From positions 227,001 through 291,000 of the forward strand of contig NZ_JANJZA010000001.1 in the NCBI RefSeq assembly GCF_026157035.1: a DNA stretch of 64,000 bases, read 5' to 3'. Position numbers and translations under genes: made by a program. The notes under the pieces are model-generated. The model made no database searches. It was given only the letters and a program-made list of their open reading frames with translations, and was not told the origin of the DNA. Source of the DNA: Sphingomicrobium nitratireducens. Lineage in GTDB: Bacteria > Pseudomonadota > Alphaproteobacteria > Sphingomonadales > Sphingomonadaceae. Shown one piece after another: positions 8,867 through 18,073 of this stretch (position 1 is its first letter; every line of letters begins with the position of its first letter).

Positions 8867-9382
8867 ATGCCTCGTCTCGCGACCCTGTTCAGGCGTAACG
8901 ACACCAAGTGGCCCCGCGACGCCTACGCGGCGCTCGTTGCCGAAGCGCGCCAGCCCGACTGGTATCTCGGCGGCAAGGTGCCGGACACGATGGACGGACG
9001 CTTCGGTCTGCTCTCGACCCTCGTCGCGCTGGCGATCCTGCGGCTCGAGGACGGCGGCGAGGAGGCGGTCCATGCTTCGGTGCACCTGACCGAGCTCTTT
9101 ATCGAGGACATGGACGCTCAGATGCGCCAGGCAGGGTTCGGGGATCCGTCGCTCGGCAAGCAGGTCCGCAGCCTCGTCGGGGCGCTGGCCGCGCGGGTCG
9201 AGCGCTGGCGGCCTGCCATCGCCGGCGGCGAAGGCTGGATCGAAGCCGTCCGCTGGAGCGTCTATCGCGACGCCGAGGCCGAAGAGAGCGCGCTGACGAT
9301 GTCGAGCGAAAAACTGCGCCGCTTCCAGGAACGACTGGCCGGTGCGGACGATAGCGAGATCATCAGGGGACGCTGGCCGTGA
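8867..9382 (+). CDS. Ubiquinol-cytochrome c chaperone (CBP3-like) family protein
   Basis: 171 aa. It matches the bacterial relatives of mitochondrial Cbp3, with YAALVAEARQPDWYL, a VPDTMDGRF segment and VHLTELFIEDMDAQMRQAG. Members assist assembly of the cytochrome bc1 complex. Its stop overlaps the GTG start of the YceD gene (GTGA), a pairing common in alphaproteobacteria. Cytosolic; no membrane segment is visible. Confidence 0.85.
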   Translation: MPRLATLFRRNDTKWPRDAYAALVAEARQPDWYLGGKVPDTMDGRFGLLSTLVALAILRLEDGGEEAVHASVHLTELFIEDMDAQMRQAGFGDPSLGKQVRSLVGALAARVERWRPAIAGGEGWIEAVRWSVYRDAEAEESALTMSSEKLRRFQERLAGADDSEIIRGRWP

Positions 9383-9903
9383 GCGATTTCTTCGACCCCG
9401 TCCGGATCAACGCGATCCGCGACGGCGACCATCTTCATCTCGTCGCCGACGAGGAGGACCGCGCGGCGATCGCGAAGCGCCTGCGCCTCCTTTCGCTCGA
9501 CCGTCTCGAGGCGCAGCTCACGCTGACGCTCGACGGCGCGACGATCACCGCGCGGGGCCGGGTGATGGCGGAAGCCGACCAGGCCTGCATCGCGACCGGC
9601 GACCCGGTGGCCGCGAGCATCGACGAGCCGTTCGACCTTCGCTTCGTGCCGAGCCCAAGCGGCGGCGATGCGGACGAGGAAGTGGAGCTTGGCGGCGAAG
9701 ATCTCGACACGGTCTTCCACGATGGCGCGACCCTTGCCCTGGGCGATGCGATCGCCGACACGCTCAGCCTCGCGCTCGATCCCTATCCGCGCAGCGCGGG
9801 CGCCGATGCCGCATTGAAAGAGGCCGGCGTCCTCACCGAAGAGGAAGCCGGCCCGTTCTCCGCGCTCGCGGCGCTGAAGGAAAAGATGCAGAAGCCCGAC
9901 TAG
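9379..9903 (+). CDS. YceD family protein (DUF177)
   Basis: 174 aa with a GTG start overlapping the preceding stop. The central part shows the YceD layout: beta-rich N-terminal half (LEAQLTLTLDGATITARGRV), a former zinc-site region reduced to ACIATGDPV, then DLRFVPS and a C-terminal LALDPYPR. In other bacteria yceD precedes rpmF and plsX and is linked to 23S rRNA accumulation. Here it is followed by convergent ssb instead. The exact function is not established from sequence. Confidence 0.82.
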   Translation: MSDFFDPVRINAIRDGDHLHLVADEEDRAAIAKRLRLLSLDRLEAQLTLTLDGATITARGRVMAEADQACIATGDPVAASIDEPFDLRFVPSPSGGDADEEVELGGEDLDTVFHDGATLALGDAIADTLSLALDPYPRSAGADAALKEAGVLTEEEAGPFSALAALKEKMQKPD

Positions 9904-9915
9904 GCGGCGTGAGCC

Positions 9916-10407
9916 CTAGAAGGGCACGTCGTCGTCGAGGTCGCTGTCGAACGCCGCGGGCTGCGGGCGCTGCTGCTGCTGGCCGCCACCGCCGCCATAG
10001 CCGCCGCCACCGAAGCCGCCGCCCTCGTTGCCGTATCCGCTGCCTCCGCCGCCGCCTTCTCCGCGCGCGTCGAGCAGCACGAGTTCGCCGCGGAAGCGCT
10101 GCAGCACGATCTCGGTCGTGTACCGGTCGTTGCCCGACTGGTCCTGCCACTTGCGCGTCTGCAGCTGGCCCTCGAGATAGACCTTCGAGCCCTTCTTCAG
10201 ATAGTTCTTCGCGACCCGGCCGAGATTTTCGTTGAAGATCGCGACCGAGTGCCACTCGGTGCGTTCCTGGCGGTTGCCGTCGCGGTCCTTCCACGTCTCC
10301 GAGGTCGCGACGCGCAGGTTCACCACCTCCCCGCCGTTGTTGAGGCTCCGCGCCTCGGGATCCGCCCCGAGATTGCCGACCAGGATGACCTTGTTGACGC
10401 CCGCCAT
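9916..10407 (-). CDS. ssb: Single-stranded DNA-binding protein
   Basis: 163 aa. The N-terminal OB fold (residues 1-110) starts [18 protein letters not shown] and contains [10 protein letters not shown] and [18 protein letters not shown] Gly/Gln-rich linker follows, and the conserved acidic tip DDDVPF, which recruits replication and repair proteins, ends the chain. The start at 10407 follows a GAAGGA-type SD and matches the family N-terminus; an upstream in-frame extension is rejected. Confidence 0.96.
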   Translation of the reverse strand: MAGVNKVILVGNLGADPEARSLNNGGEVVNLRVATSETWKDRDGNRQERTEWHSVAIFNENLGRVAKNYLKKGSKVYLEGQLQTRKWQDQSGNDRYTTEIVLQRFRGELVLLDARGEGGGGGSGYGNEGGGFGGGGYGGGGGQQQQRPQPAAFDSDLDDDVPF

Positions 10408-10669
10408 ATTCTCGTTTCCTTCGCTAGAATTTCGAGGATCAGGGATAGGCAGGCGCCGCCTCGAAGTCACGCGTCTTTTGGTCCGGACCGCGCGGCATCC
10501 GTTCGTCGCTGGTCGACGCCAACGCCCGTTGGACAAGTCCACTCGCCCGTTCATCGAACGGGCCCTTCAGGTTCATATGCCATTCAGCGCCTGAGCGCCT
10601 CCAGCAGTGTTGCGCGTCGGTGCCTCTCCCCAAAAGGCCGGCACGCTCAACAGGGCCAAGGAGAGCAGG

Positions 10670-12787
10670 ATGCGAGCGACATCCATCACGACGATGACGA
10701 AATTCATGCTGGGCGCGAGCCTTGCCGCGATGACGCTGGCGAGCCCGGCATTTGCGTCGGGCGACACGCCCAGCGAGACGGGAGAGGAGGCGTTCGACCC
10801 GGCGACCAGCGAAGTCGTCGGCAGCCAGCTGGCGCTCGCCAACCGCGTCTTCACCTACGATGACCTCGCACAATACGCGCCCAAGAGCGCGCTCGACATG
10901 GTGCGCCAGATCCCGGGCTTCTCGATCAGTGGCACCGACCAGGGGCAGCGTGGCCTAGGCCAGGCCAGCCAGAACGTGCTGCTCAACGGGCAGCGCATGT
11001 CAGGCAAGTCGAACGACGCTGCCTCGGCGCTGTCGCGCATCGACGCCAAGGACGTCATCCGCATCGAAATCCTCGACGGCGCGACGCTCGACATTCCGGG
11101 TCTTGCCGGATCGGTCGCCAACATCGTCTATCGCGCCAGCTCGATCGGCGGAAACTTCTCGTACAGCGCGCAGCTGCGCAAGAATCTTCCCGACACGCTC
11201 TATGATGCCGAGGTCAGTCTCAACGGGCGAAGCGGCGCTACCGAATGGAGCGCGAGCCTGTCGAACGAGAGCCCGCGCCAGGGGCACTGGGGCCCCGAAT
11301 ATGTCTACGCCCCCGACGGCACGCTGCTGCTCAGCCGCGACGAATTCGGCCGCTACTACGGCGACCAGCCGCGCCTGCGCGCCTCGCTGTCGCGCACGGC
11401 GCTCAACGGCAACATCCTCAATTTCAACGCAACCGGCGCGCTCGAGCATCGACGCAACAGCATCGCGGGCGACATCTTCGACCCCGACGGGAACGCCCTC
11501 GGCGAGGAGCTCTTCCGGTCGAGCACGCGGGCGTGGGAGATGGAGGTCGGCGGCGATTACGAATTCGCGCTCGGCAGCGGCAGGCTCAAGACGATCGGCC
11601 TGCAGAGCTTCGAGCATTCGCCCACCATCAACCGCTTCGTCGCGATGAACGGCAATCGCGATCGCTTCGAGCAGACTCTCGACAGTTCGGAGAGCATCCT
11701 GCGTTCCGAATATCGCTGGAAGGGCGGGCCCGCCGACTGGCAGGTCAGCCTCGAGGGCGCCTACAACAAGCTCGACAGCGAGGCCTACCTGTTCCTCGAA
11801 CCCGCCGGAATGGACGAGTTCGAGATCCCGCTCCCCGGCGCCAACGCGACCATCACCGAGAAACGCGCCGAGGCGATCGTCAGCTACGGGCGCCCGATCG
11901 CCGAAGGGCTGACAATGCAGCTCAACCTCGGCGCTGAATTCAGTCGCCTCGCGGTCTCCGGACAGGCGGGCGAGGGCTCGGGCGAATATGTACGTCCCAA
12001 GGGATCGCTGTCGCTCGCATGGCGCGCTTCGCCGACCCTGTCGGTCAATGCCGAGATCGAACGCCGCGTTGACCAGCTCAGCTTCTTCGACTTCCTCGCC
12101 GCGGTCGACCTCGCCGACGACGTCGATCGCGGGACCAATATCGGCCTCGTCCCCTCGCAGCGCTGGCGCATGCGCGTCGAGGCGTTGAAGCGCGTACCCG
12201 GCTGGGGTGCGATCAAGCCGTTCGTCGAATATGCGCGCATCGAGGACCTCATCGAGACGATCCCCATCTCCGACACGCAGGAAGCGCTCGGCAACGTGCC
12301 GCTCGCCACCGCGCTCTACATCGGGGGCGAAGGCACGCTGCAGCTCGACAAGCTCGGCTGGCGCGGCGCCAAGATCGACTTCAACGGGGGCTGGCAGGAC
12401 ACGCGGATCGAGGATCCGCTGCTCGGCACGACGCGCGAGATTTCCGCGCGCCTGCGGCACAACTACAACGTCAACCTGCGCCACGACGTGCCCGGGTCGA
12501 ACTGGGCCTGGGGCGCGGGCATCTCGCAATTCCGCCAGAGCCCCTTCTATCGGCTCGAGCAGGTCTCGCGCAGCTGGAACAAGACCCCCAACGCCAACCT
12601 GTTCGTCGAGCACAAGGATGTCGCCGGGATGACCGTGCGGGCGAGCGTCTACAACCTTCTCGACAGTACCGACAATTACTGGCGCGAGGCGTATGTCGAC
12701 CGGCGCGATGGCCCGCTCGCCTTCCGCGAGAGCCGCGCGCGCGAATATGGCCGCATCTTCGCCTTCTCGGTGTCGGGAAAAATCTAG
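10670..12787 (+). CDS. TonB-dependent outer membrane receptor
   Basis: 705 aa. A signal peptide ends near AFAS (residue 27). A plug domain follows (FTYDDLAQYAPKSALDMVRQIPGFSI, NVLLNGQRMSGKS, DVIRIEILDG), then a long beta-rich barrel to a C-terminal aromatic-rich strand. No clear TonB box was found. The start is set by AAGGAGA just upstream. The substrate is unknown; the convergent feoB gene and the tonB gene further on do not define it. Its stop shares the CTAG at 12784-12787 with the stop of feoB. Confidence 0.87.
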   Translation: MRATSITTMTKFMLGASLAAMTLASPAFASGDTPSETGEEAFDPATSEVVGSQLALANRVFTYDDLAQYAPKSALDMVRQIPGFSISGTDQGQRGLGQASQNVLLNGQRMSGKSNDAASALSRIDAKDVIRIEILDGATLDIPGLAGSVANIVYRASSIGGNFSYSAQLRKNLPDTLYDAEVSLNGRSGATEWSASLSNESPRQGHWGPEYVYAPDGTLLLSRDEFGRYYGDQPRLRASLSRTALNGNILNFNATGALEHRRNSIAGDIFDPDGNALGEELFRSSTRAWEMEVGGDYEFALGSGRLKTIGLQSFEHSPTINRFVAMNGNRDRFEQTLDSSESILRSEYRWKGGPADWQVSLEGAYNKLDSEAYLFLEPAGMDEFEIPLPGANATITEKRAEAIVSYGRPIAEGLTMQLNLGAEFSRLAVSGQAGEGSGEYVRPKGSLSLAWRASPTLSVNAEIERRVDQLSFFDFLAAVDLADDVDRGTNIGLVPSQRWRMRVEALKRVPGWGAIKPFVEYARIEDLIETIPISDTQEALGNVPLATALYIGGEGTLQLDKLGWRGAKIDFNGGWQDTRIEDPLLGTTREISARLRHNYNVNLRHDVPGSNWAWGAGISQFRQSPFYRLEQVSRSWNKTPNANLFVEHKDVAGMTVRASVYNLLDSTDNYWREAYVDRRDGPLAFRESRAREYGRIFAFSVSGKI

Positions 12788-14634
12788 CCGAGCCCGAAGG
12801 CGACCGCGGTCCAGTAGGTGATCCCGGCCGCCGCGTAGGCGATGGCGAACAGGTAGCCGGTCATGAAGAGCGGCCACTTCCAGCCATTCGTCTCGCGGCG
12901 GGTCACCGCGATGGTCGAGATGCACTGCGGCGCGAACACGAACCAGGCGAGGAAGGCGAGCGCGGTGGCAAGGCTCCAGCGACCCGCCAGCCGCTCCTCG
13001 AGCGTTTGCAGGCCCTCTTCTTCCTCGGCATCGAGCGCGTAGACCGTGCCGATCGCCGCGACTGCGACTTCGCGCGCGGCCATGGCGGGAAGCAATGCGA
13101 GGCTGATGTCGCGGTTGAAGCCGATCGGTGCGACCACGACCTCGATCCCTCCCGCGATCTTGCCCGCGATCGACGCCTCGACCTGGCTTTCGCCGGGGCC
13201 CGCTTTCGGGAAGCTGGCGAGCGCCCACAGGATGACCGTGGTCGCAAGGATGATCGTGCCCGCACGGCGCAGGAAGATGCGCGCGCGCTGCCACAGGCCG
13301 ATGAGGACGTCGGCCAGTTGGGGCATCTGGTACTTGGGCAACTCCATCATGAAGCCCGAGCCCCCGCCCTTCACGACCGTACGGCGCAGCACCGTCGCGA
13401 CGACGAGCGCGCCGACGATGCCCGCCAGGTAGAGCCCGAACAGGACGAGTCCCTGCAACCCGATGCCCGGTCCCACCGGCCGGTCGGGAATGAAGGCGGC
13501 GATGATCAGCGTGTAGACCGGCAGCCGCGCCGAGCAGGTCATCAGCGGGGCGATCAGGATCGTGGTCAGCCGGTCCTTGGGATCGTCGATGGTGCGCGTC
13601 GCCATGATGCCGGGCACCGCGCAGGCGAAGCTCGACAATAGCGGGATGAAGGCGCGCCCGTTCAAGCCCGCATGGCTCATGATGCGGTCCATCAGGAAGG
13701 CGGCGCGGACCATGTAGCCGGTGCTCTCGAGCACCAGGATGAACAGGAACAGGATCAGGATCTGCGGCAGGAAGACGACCACTGCGCCCACGCCCGCGAA
13801 CAGGCCGTCGACGATCATCGACTTGAAGAGACCGTCGGGCAGCGTGCGCGCGACCCAGTCGCCCATCGCGATCACCAGCCCCTCGAGCCAGTCGGCGGGC
13901 GGCGCGGCCCAGGCGAACACCGCCTGGAAGATGGTGAACAGGACGACCGCGAGGATGGCCAGCCCCCACACCGGATGGAGGAAGATGCTGTCGAGGCGGT
14001 GGGTCCAGCGGCGCACCGGCGTCTCCGACACGATCGCGGCGAGCGCGATGCGGCGCGCATGACGCTGGAGCGCGAGCGGGTCTTCCTCGGGCCCCTCGCC
14101 GGCGCGAATCTCGCGCGGCGATGCGAGCGCCTCGTCGAGCCTGGCCTTGAGATCGTCGAGCCCGCGGCGGCGCACCGCGACCGTCTCGACCACCGGCACG
14201 CCGAGTTCCTCGGACAGCCTGGCCGAATCCAGTTCGAGCCCGTCGCGCTTGGCGAGGTCCATCATGTTGAGCGCCACCACCGTCGGCAGGCCCAGCCCGA
14301 TCAGCTGCAGCGCGAAGCGCAGGTGGTTGTCGAGGTTGGAGGCGTCGAGCACGATCACGATCGCGTCGGGCAGCCGCTCATATTCGCCCTCGCCGAGCAG
14401 CACCGAGCGGGTGACTTCCTCGTCGGGACTGTGCGCCTCGAGCGCGTAGGCGCCCGGCAGGTCGACGATGTCGGCCTCGCCCGCACCGGGCAGGCCAAGC
14501 TTGCCGACGTGGCGCTCGACCGTGACGCCGGGATAATTGCCGACCTTCTGGCGCGCGCCGGTCAGCGCGTTGAACAGTGCGCTCTTGCCGGCATTGGGGT
14601 TGCCGGCGACGGCGATCAGCGGGCGGGAGGTCAC
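12784..14634 (-). CDS. feoB: Ferrous iron transporter FeoB
   Basis: 616 aa inner-membrane Fe(II) transporter. The G domain shows G1 GNPNAGKS (11-18), G3 DLPG (58-61) and G4 NMMD (about 120). It is followed by a membrane region with two Gate-type segments (SFACAVPGIMATRTI and the second half). The GTG start overlaps the feoA stop (GTGA). No feoC follows; the gene instead converges on the TonB receptor gene. Length is at the short end for FeoB, but no expected domain appears missing. Confidence 0.94.
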   Translation of the reverse strand: MTSRPLIAVAGNPNAGKSALFNALTGARQKVGNYPGVTVERHVGKLGLPGAGEADIVDLPGAYALEAHSPDEEVTRSVLLGEGEYERLPDAIVIVLDASNLDNHLRFALQLIGLGLPTVVALNMMDLAKRDGLELDSARLSEELGVPVVETVAVRRRGLDDLKARLDEALASPREIRAGEGPEEDPLALQRHARRIALAAIVSETPVRRWTHRLDSIFLHPVWGLAILAVVLFTIFQAVFAWAAPPADWLEGLVIAMGDWVARTLPDGLFKSMIVDGLFAGVGAVVVFLPQILILFLFILVLESTGYMVRAAFLMDRIMSHAGLNGRAFIPLLSSFACAVPGIMATRTIDDPKDRLTTILIAPLMTCSARLPVYTLIIAAFIPDRPVGPGIGLQGLVLFGLYLAGIVGALVVATVLRRTVVKGGGSGFMMELPKYQMPQLADVLIGLWQRARIFLRRAGTIILATTVILWALASFPKAGPGESQVEASIAGKIAGGIEVVVAPIGFNRDISLALLPAMAAREVAVAAIGTVYALDAEEEEGLQTLEERLAGRWSLATALAFLAWFVFAPQCISTIAVTRRETNGWKWPLFMTGYLFAIAYAAAGITYWTAVAFGLG

Positions 14635-14900
14635 GCGGCGCGGGGAATGACGCGAACCGCGGCGGCATGCGCGCGGCGGATGGCAACGGTCATGCGGCCG
14701 ACACGCACCGCGAGCGGATCACGCCCGAACGGGCCCGAATGCAGCGCGGTCACGGCCACGCCCTCGTCGAACCCGAAATGCTTGAGGCGATTGGCATCGC
14801 CTTCGGCCAGCAACGACCAGTCGATCGAAGAAATCTCGGCCGACGTGCCGATCGCAAGCTGGTCGAGCGCCAGCGAATCCGAGGGGTGCGCCTTCGTCAT
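14631..14900 (-). CDS. feoA: FeoA family protein
   Basis: 89 aa SH3-like cytosolic partner of FeoB, with the family pattern LxxLxxGxxAxIxxI, RLxxFGFxEGxxV and DPLAVRVGRMTVAIRRAHA. The ATG at 14900 has no SD upstream. A GATAAT hexamer lies at -14 to -9 from the ATG and a Fur-like box covers it, suggesting a leaderless, iron-repressed transcript. It overlaps feoB by 4 bp. Confidence 0.9.
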   Translation of the reverse strand: MTKAHPSDSLALDQLAIGTSAEISSIDWSLLAEGDANRLKHFGFDEGVAVTALHSGPFGRDPLAVRVGRMTVAIRRAHAAAVRVIPRAA

Positions 14901-14901
14901 T

Positions 14902-14920
14902 GCGACTGATTATCAATAAC
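14902..14920 (-). promoter_or_regulatory. Fur-like box overlapping the -10 of feoA
   Basis: Read on the minus strand, the 19-mer GTTATTGATAATCAGTCGC matches the classical Fur box GATAATGATAATCATTATC at 14 of 19 positions, including an unbroken TGATAATCA core. It sits in the 38-bp gap upstream of feoA and contains a GATAAT -10-like hexamer. Binding is inferred from similarity and from the iron-uptake target. Confidence 0.55.
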
Positions 14921-14938
14921 GAAGGCGCGAAGCCAGAC

Positions 14939-15280
14939 TCAATCGTCGTCGTCGAGATAGTCGCGGCAGGCCGAGGGCAGGGTCATGCCATATTCCTTGC
15001 GGAAGCCGCCGACGGTCAGCCCGAAATAGGGATCGCCGCCATTATAGACGAACGGTCCGGGCGATGCGGACGGCAGGATCTGCCCTCCCTTGGTGCCCGG
15101 TTCCATCTCGGCAGGCCCGGTGTTCGTGTCGCTCGGAATACCGACGGGATTGGGTTCGTTCCCGTAGAACATGTCGGAAATGCAGTTGCCGACCGTCGGT
15201 CCGCTGTTGGCATTGCCGCCGGCCATCGCAGGCGTTGCCAGCAGGATCATCGATGCGGCGAAAATCGTCTTGGTACGCAT
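14939..15280 (-). CDS. Small exported protein of unknown function
   Basis: 113 aa. A clear signal peptide (cleavage after AMA, residue 20) precedes a 93-residue mature part with two cysteines (GNCISDMF, SACRDYL), a Gly/Pro-rich middle and an acidic DDDD end. No family is recognised. A pair of cysteines in an exported protein suggests one disulfide. It lies just upstream of feoA on the same strand, but feoA appears to have its own promoter, so a link to iron is not implied. Confidence 0.65.
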   Translation of the reverse strand: MRTKTIFAASMILLATPAMAGGNANSGPTVGNCISDMFYGNEPNPVGIPSDTNTGPAEMEPGTKGGQILPSASPGPFVYNGGDPYFGLTVGGFRKEYGMTLPSACRDYLDDDD

Positions 15281-15365
15281 AAGCTTACCCCCTTGTTACA
15301 GACTCGGCACCGCACGAGGCGGCGCCGTCGGGAAGCATGCGGTTAATCTGTATTTACTTCAAGGG

Positions 15366-16028
15366 TCAGCGCGGCGGGTAGCGCAGCCTTCCAAGGAACC
15401 GCACCAGACTGGGACGCTGTTCGGCACGACCGCGCCACTCTGCCTTGAACTTCTCGAACTTCATCACGTCGGCGAGCCGCCTGTCGAGGAATGCAGCGGT
15501 CTCGCTCCACCCCTCGCTTTCGTCGTCGAGCCAGGCGAGCAGCGTCGCGCCGTAGACCCCCGAAAGGATGGTGCGCTTGGAATAGTGGTTGAAGTCGGTC
15601 GCCCTGTCGCCCGCCAGCCGCCACATCACGTCGGCGCTGTGCCAAGCGGTCGACAGGCCGAGCGGGATATTCTTCGGCATCGAGAGGATCGACAGGCCCT
15701 GCCGCACCGCCTCGCGCGCTTCGCCCGCGATTTCGAGCCGGGTCCAGATCAATGCGCGGATGCGGTCGCGGATCTTCATCGCGGCCAGCTTCTCGGGCGG
15801 CAACCGCCGCGCCATCTCGGCATCGACCGCCTCGATCCACGCGGCGACCATCGCCGCGGGCTCCTTGGGGAAGGCCAGCTTAGCTTTCGCCGGATCGACC
15901 TCCATCTGCGCCGCAGTCGCCTCGACCGCCTTCGCGGTCCAGCCGTCGAACACCGCATTTTCGGCGACCTTGAGCGCCATGTCGGCGCGCAACTGCTCGA
16001 GCGGGGTCGGGGCGGTCCGGGTCTCCAT
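15366..16028 (-). CDS. COQ9 family protein (ubiquinone biosynthesis)
   Basis: 220 aa. It shows the COQ9 layout: a helix-rich N-terminal TetR-like region, then WTRLEIAGEAREAVRQGLSILSMP, TAWHSADVMWRLAGD, DFNHYSKRTILSGVYGATLLAWL and a C-terminal basic tail. COQ9 proteins bind lipids and support a hydroxylation step of ubiquinone synthesis. The start at 16028 follows the EamA gene by 5 bp, so the two are probably co-transcribed. Present in alphaproteobacteria and mitochondria, it supports the lineage call. Confidence 0.88.
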   Translation of the reverse strand: METRTAPTPLEQLRADMALKVAENAVFDGWTAKAVEATAAQMEVDPAKAKLAFPKEPAAMVAAWIEAVDAEMARRLPPEKLAAMKIRDRIRALIWTRLEIAGEAREAVRQGLSILSMPKNIPLGLSTAWHSADVMWRLAGDRATDFNHYSKRTILSGVYGATLLAWLDDESEGWSETAAFLDRRLADVMKFEKFKAEWRGRAEQRPSLVRFLGRLRYPPR

Positions 16029-16033
16029 GCCCC

Positions 16034-16909
16034 TTAAGTGGTGGCAATCGGGCGCGGGCGCAAGCGGATGAGCACCAGCGCGACCCCGATCGCGATCGCC
16101 CCGACCCAGTCGAGCGGCGCGAACGCCTCGCCGTAGACGAGCCAGCCGACCGCCGCGGCGATTGCGACCTGGGTGAGAAGACCGATGCCCACCACCAGCG
16201 GCGGCAGGCGCCCGATCGCATAGACCAGCAGCCCCTGCCCGACGAGCTGGCTCGAGAAAGCGAGCAAGGCGACATGGCTCCATTCCTCGGGGATCATCCG
16301 GTCGCCCGACAGGATCGCCATCGGCAGGATCCATACCGCGCCCGCCAGGCTCGCCCAGAAGATGATCGGCAGCGCGTCGATGGTCTTGCGCACGCGGTCG
16401 ATCGAAATGAGGTAGCCGGTGTAGAGCAGCCCCGCGAGCAGCGCGAGAAGATCGCCGCGCAGGTTCGCAAGGCTGATCTCGAGGCTTCCCGAGAGGAGTA
16501 GCACCGCGCCGAACGCTGCCAGGAACAGCGCGAGACCCTGCGCGCGCGTCGGGAGCGTGCGCAGCAGCACCAGTCCGTAGACCGCGAACAGGAAGCTGCC
16601 GAAATTGCCGAACAGCGTCGCGTTGCCGAGCTTGGTGAGGTGGATGCCGATGTGCCAGCTGGCGAGGTCGGCGGCGAAAAAGAAGGAACCGACCGCGACC
16701 AGCAGCATCGCCTTTTTCGGCGGCGCCTTGAGCGACTGGCCGAGCGCGAGCGCGACGAGGGCGAGCATCGGCACGGCCAGCGCCAGTCGCCAGAAGCCCG
16801 CCGCGACCGGCCCCACGCCCGCGATCCGAACCAGCCACGGTCCGAGCGCGAGCGCCGCCGACCCGATCATCAGGGCCATGAAGGCCAGTGTGGTCTCGCG
16901 TGTCCGCAT
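16034..16909 (-). CDS. EamA/DMT-type transporter
   Basis: 291 aa with ten predicted membrane segments in two EamA halves (about 8-135 and 155-285). The second half ends with GWLVYGEAFAPLDWVGAIAIGVALVLI, a typical DMT closing motif. Such carriers export metabolites or amino acids; the substrate cannot be told. The ATG at 16909 begins a hydrophobic first helix; the frame stays open upstream but that extension lacks membrane character. Divergent from the old yellow enzyme gene. Confidence 0.87.
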   Translation of the reverse strand: MRTRETTLAFMALMIGSAALALGPWLVRIAGVGPVAAGFWRLALAVPMLALVALALGQSLKAPPKKAMLLVAVGSFFFAADLASWHIGIHLTKLGNATLFGNFGSFLFAVYGLVLLRTLPTRAQGLALFLAAFGAVLLLSGSLEISLANLRGDLLALLAGLLYTGYLISIDRVRKTIDALPIIFWASLAGAVWILPMAILSGDRMIPEEWSHVALLAFSSQLVGQGLLVYAIGRLPPLVVGIGLLTQVAIAAAVGWLVYGEAFAPLDWVGAIAIGVALVLIRLRPRPIATT

Positions 16910-16993
16910 GGACCGCCCGTGCGTCAATTTCCGGATGGATACAAGCGCGCGCCTCGCGCATTTTGCGCAATGCAGCATGAGCGGAAGGACCCG

Positions 16994-18073
16994 ATGCCCA
17001 GCCTCTTCGACCCCATCAGCCTCGGCGCGATCGAGTGCCCCAACCGTGTCGTCATGGCTCCGCTCACCCGCGGCCGCGCCGACGCGCGCGGGGTCCATGG
17101 CCCGCTCGCGGTCGACTATTATCGTCAGCGCGCGTCCGCAGGTCTGATCATCTCCGAGGGCACCGGCATCAGCCGCGAAGGGCTGGGCTGGCCCTATGCG
17201 CCCGGCCTGTGGAGCGAAGAACAGGTCGAGGGCTGGAAACCGGTCACCGAGGCGGTCCACGAGGCTGGCGGGCGCATCGTCGCGCAACTGTGGCACATGG
17301 GTCGCCTCGTCCACCCCGATCTGGGGGACGGCCAGCCCGTGTCGGCAAGCGCGACCGCGGGTCCGCACCGCCTCCACACCTATGAGGGCAAGAAGGACCC
17401 GGTCGAGGCCAAGGCGCTGTCGAAAGACGAGATCGCGCGCGTCGTCGGCGACTACGCCCATGCCGCTGCCAACGCCATCCGTGCAGGGTTCGACGGCGTG
17501 CAGGTCCACGGCGCCAATGGCTATCTCGTCGACCAGTTCCTACGCGCCAACCAGCGCGACGACGAGTACGGAGGCAGCGCCGAGAACCGCGCCCGCTTCG
17601 TGCGCGAAGTGCTCGAGGGCGTTGCCGCCGCGGTCGGCACGGCGCGCACCGCGATCCGCTTTTCCCCCATCGGCGAGGTCAACGGCTGCGACGATCCCGA
17701 TCCCGAGGGACTGTTCACTGCCGTCGCGCGTGTCCTCGAAGACCTTTCGATCCCGTGGATCGAGATGCGCGAGCCGGGCGAGGAATCGACTTTCGTCGGC
17801 ACTGACGAGGACCGCGTCAGCCCCGCGATGCGCAAGGTCTATTCGGGCATGATCGGTCTCAACTCGGACCTGCGCTGCGACAGCGGGCAGGCGCTGCTCG
17901 ACGAGGGCATTTGCGATTTCATCGCCTACGGACGCCCGTTCATTTCCAATCCCGATCTCGTGCGCCGCTTCCGCGACGGCGCGCCGCTTGCCGACTGGAA
18001 CCCCAAGACCTTCTATTCGCGAGGTCCCGAAGGCTATAACGATTATCCCACGCTCGAGGAGGCGAAGGCCTGA
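16994..18073 (+). CDS. Old yellow enzyme family NADH:flavin oxidoreductase
   Basis: 359 aa FMN-dependent TIM-barrel reductase. Visible features are NRVVMAPLTRGRA (FMN-binding N-terminal strand), AQLWHMGRLVHPD, the substrate-anion His-Asn pair in HGANGYLVDQFL, the family signature DEYGGSAENRARF, and ICDFIAYGRPFISNPDLV near the phosphate site. These enzymes reduce activated alkenes such as enones; N-ethylmaleimide reductase is the closest type. The start follows GGAAGGA. It overlaps the SOUL gene by 1 bp (TGATG), so the two are translated together. Confidence 0.92.
   Translation: MPSLFDPISLGAIECPNRVVMAPLTRGRADARGVHGPLAVDYYRQRASAGLIISEGTGISREGLGWPYAPGLWSEEQVEGWKPVTEAVHEAGGRIVAQLWHMGRLVHPDLGDGQPVSASATAGPHRLHTYEGKKDPVEAKALSKDEIARVVGDYAHAAANAIRAGFDGVQVHGANGYLVDQFLRANQRDDEYGGSAENRARFVREVLEGVAAAVGTARTAIRFSPIGEVNGCDDPDPEGLFTAVARVLEDLSIPWIEMREPGEESTFVGTDEDRVSPAMRKVYSGMIGLNSDLRCDSGQALLDEGICDFIAYGRPFISNPDLVRRFRDGAPLADWNPKTFYSRGPEGYNDYPTLEEAKA

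Noticed and set aside
9960-10060. Short GCC/GCCGCC repeats in ssb
   Set aside because: They only encode the Gly-rich linker of the Ssb tail, not a repeat element.
10439-10576. Possible 45-aa protein upstream of ssb on the minus strand ([13 protein letters not shown]...)
   Set aside because: Codon choice is acceptable but no SD or homology is visible, and the hairpin at 10545-10563 lies inside it. Left unannotated; it could be real.
15343-15357. TTAA-N7-TTAC resembling a CtrA box
   Set aside because: One half deviates and the downstream gene has no cell-cycle link; chance match likely.
15366-16970. A single long frame through COQ9 and the EamA region
   Set aside because: The upstream part is out of frame with the transporter, and COQ9 has its own ATG at 16028.
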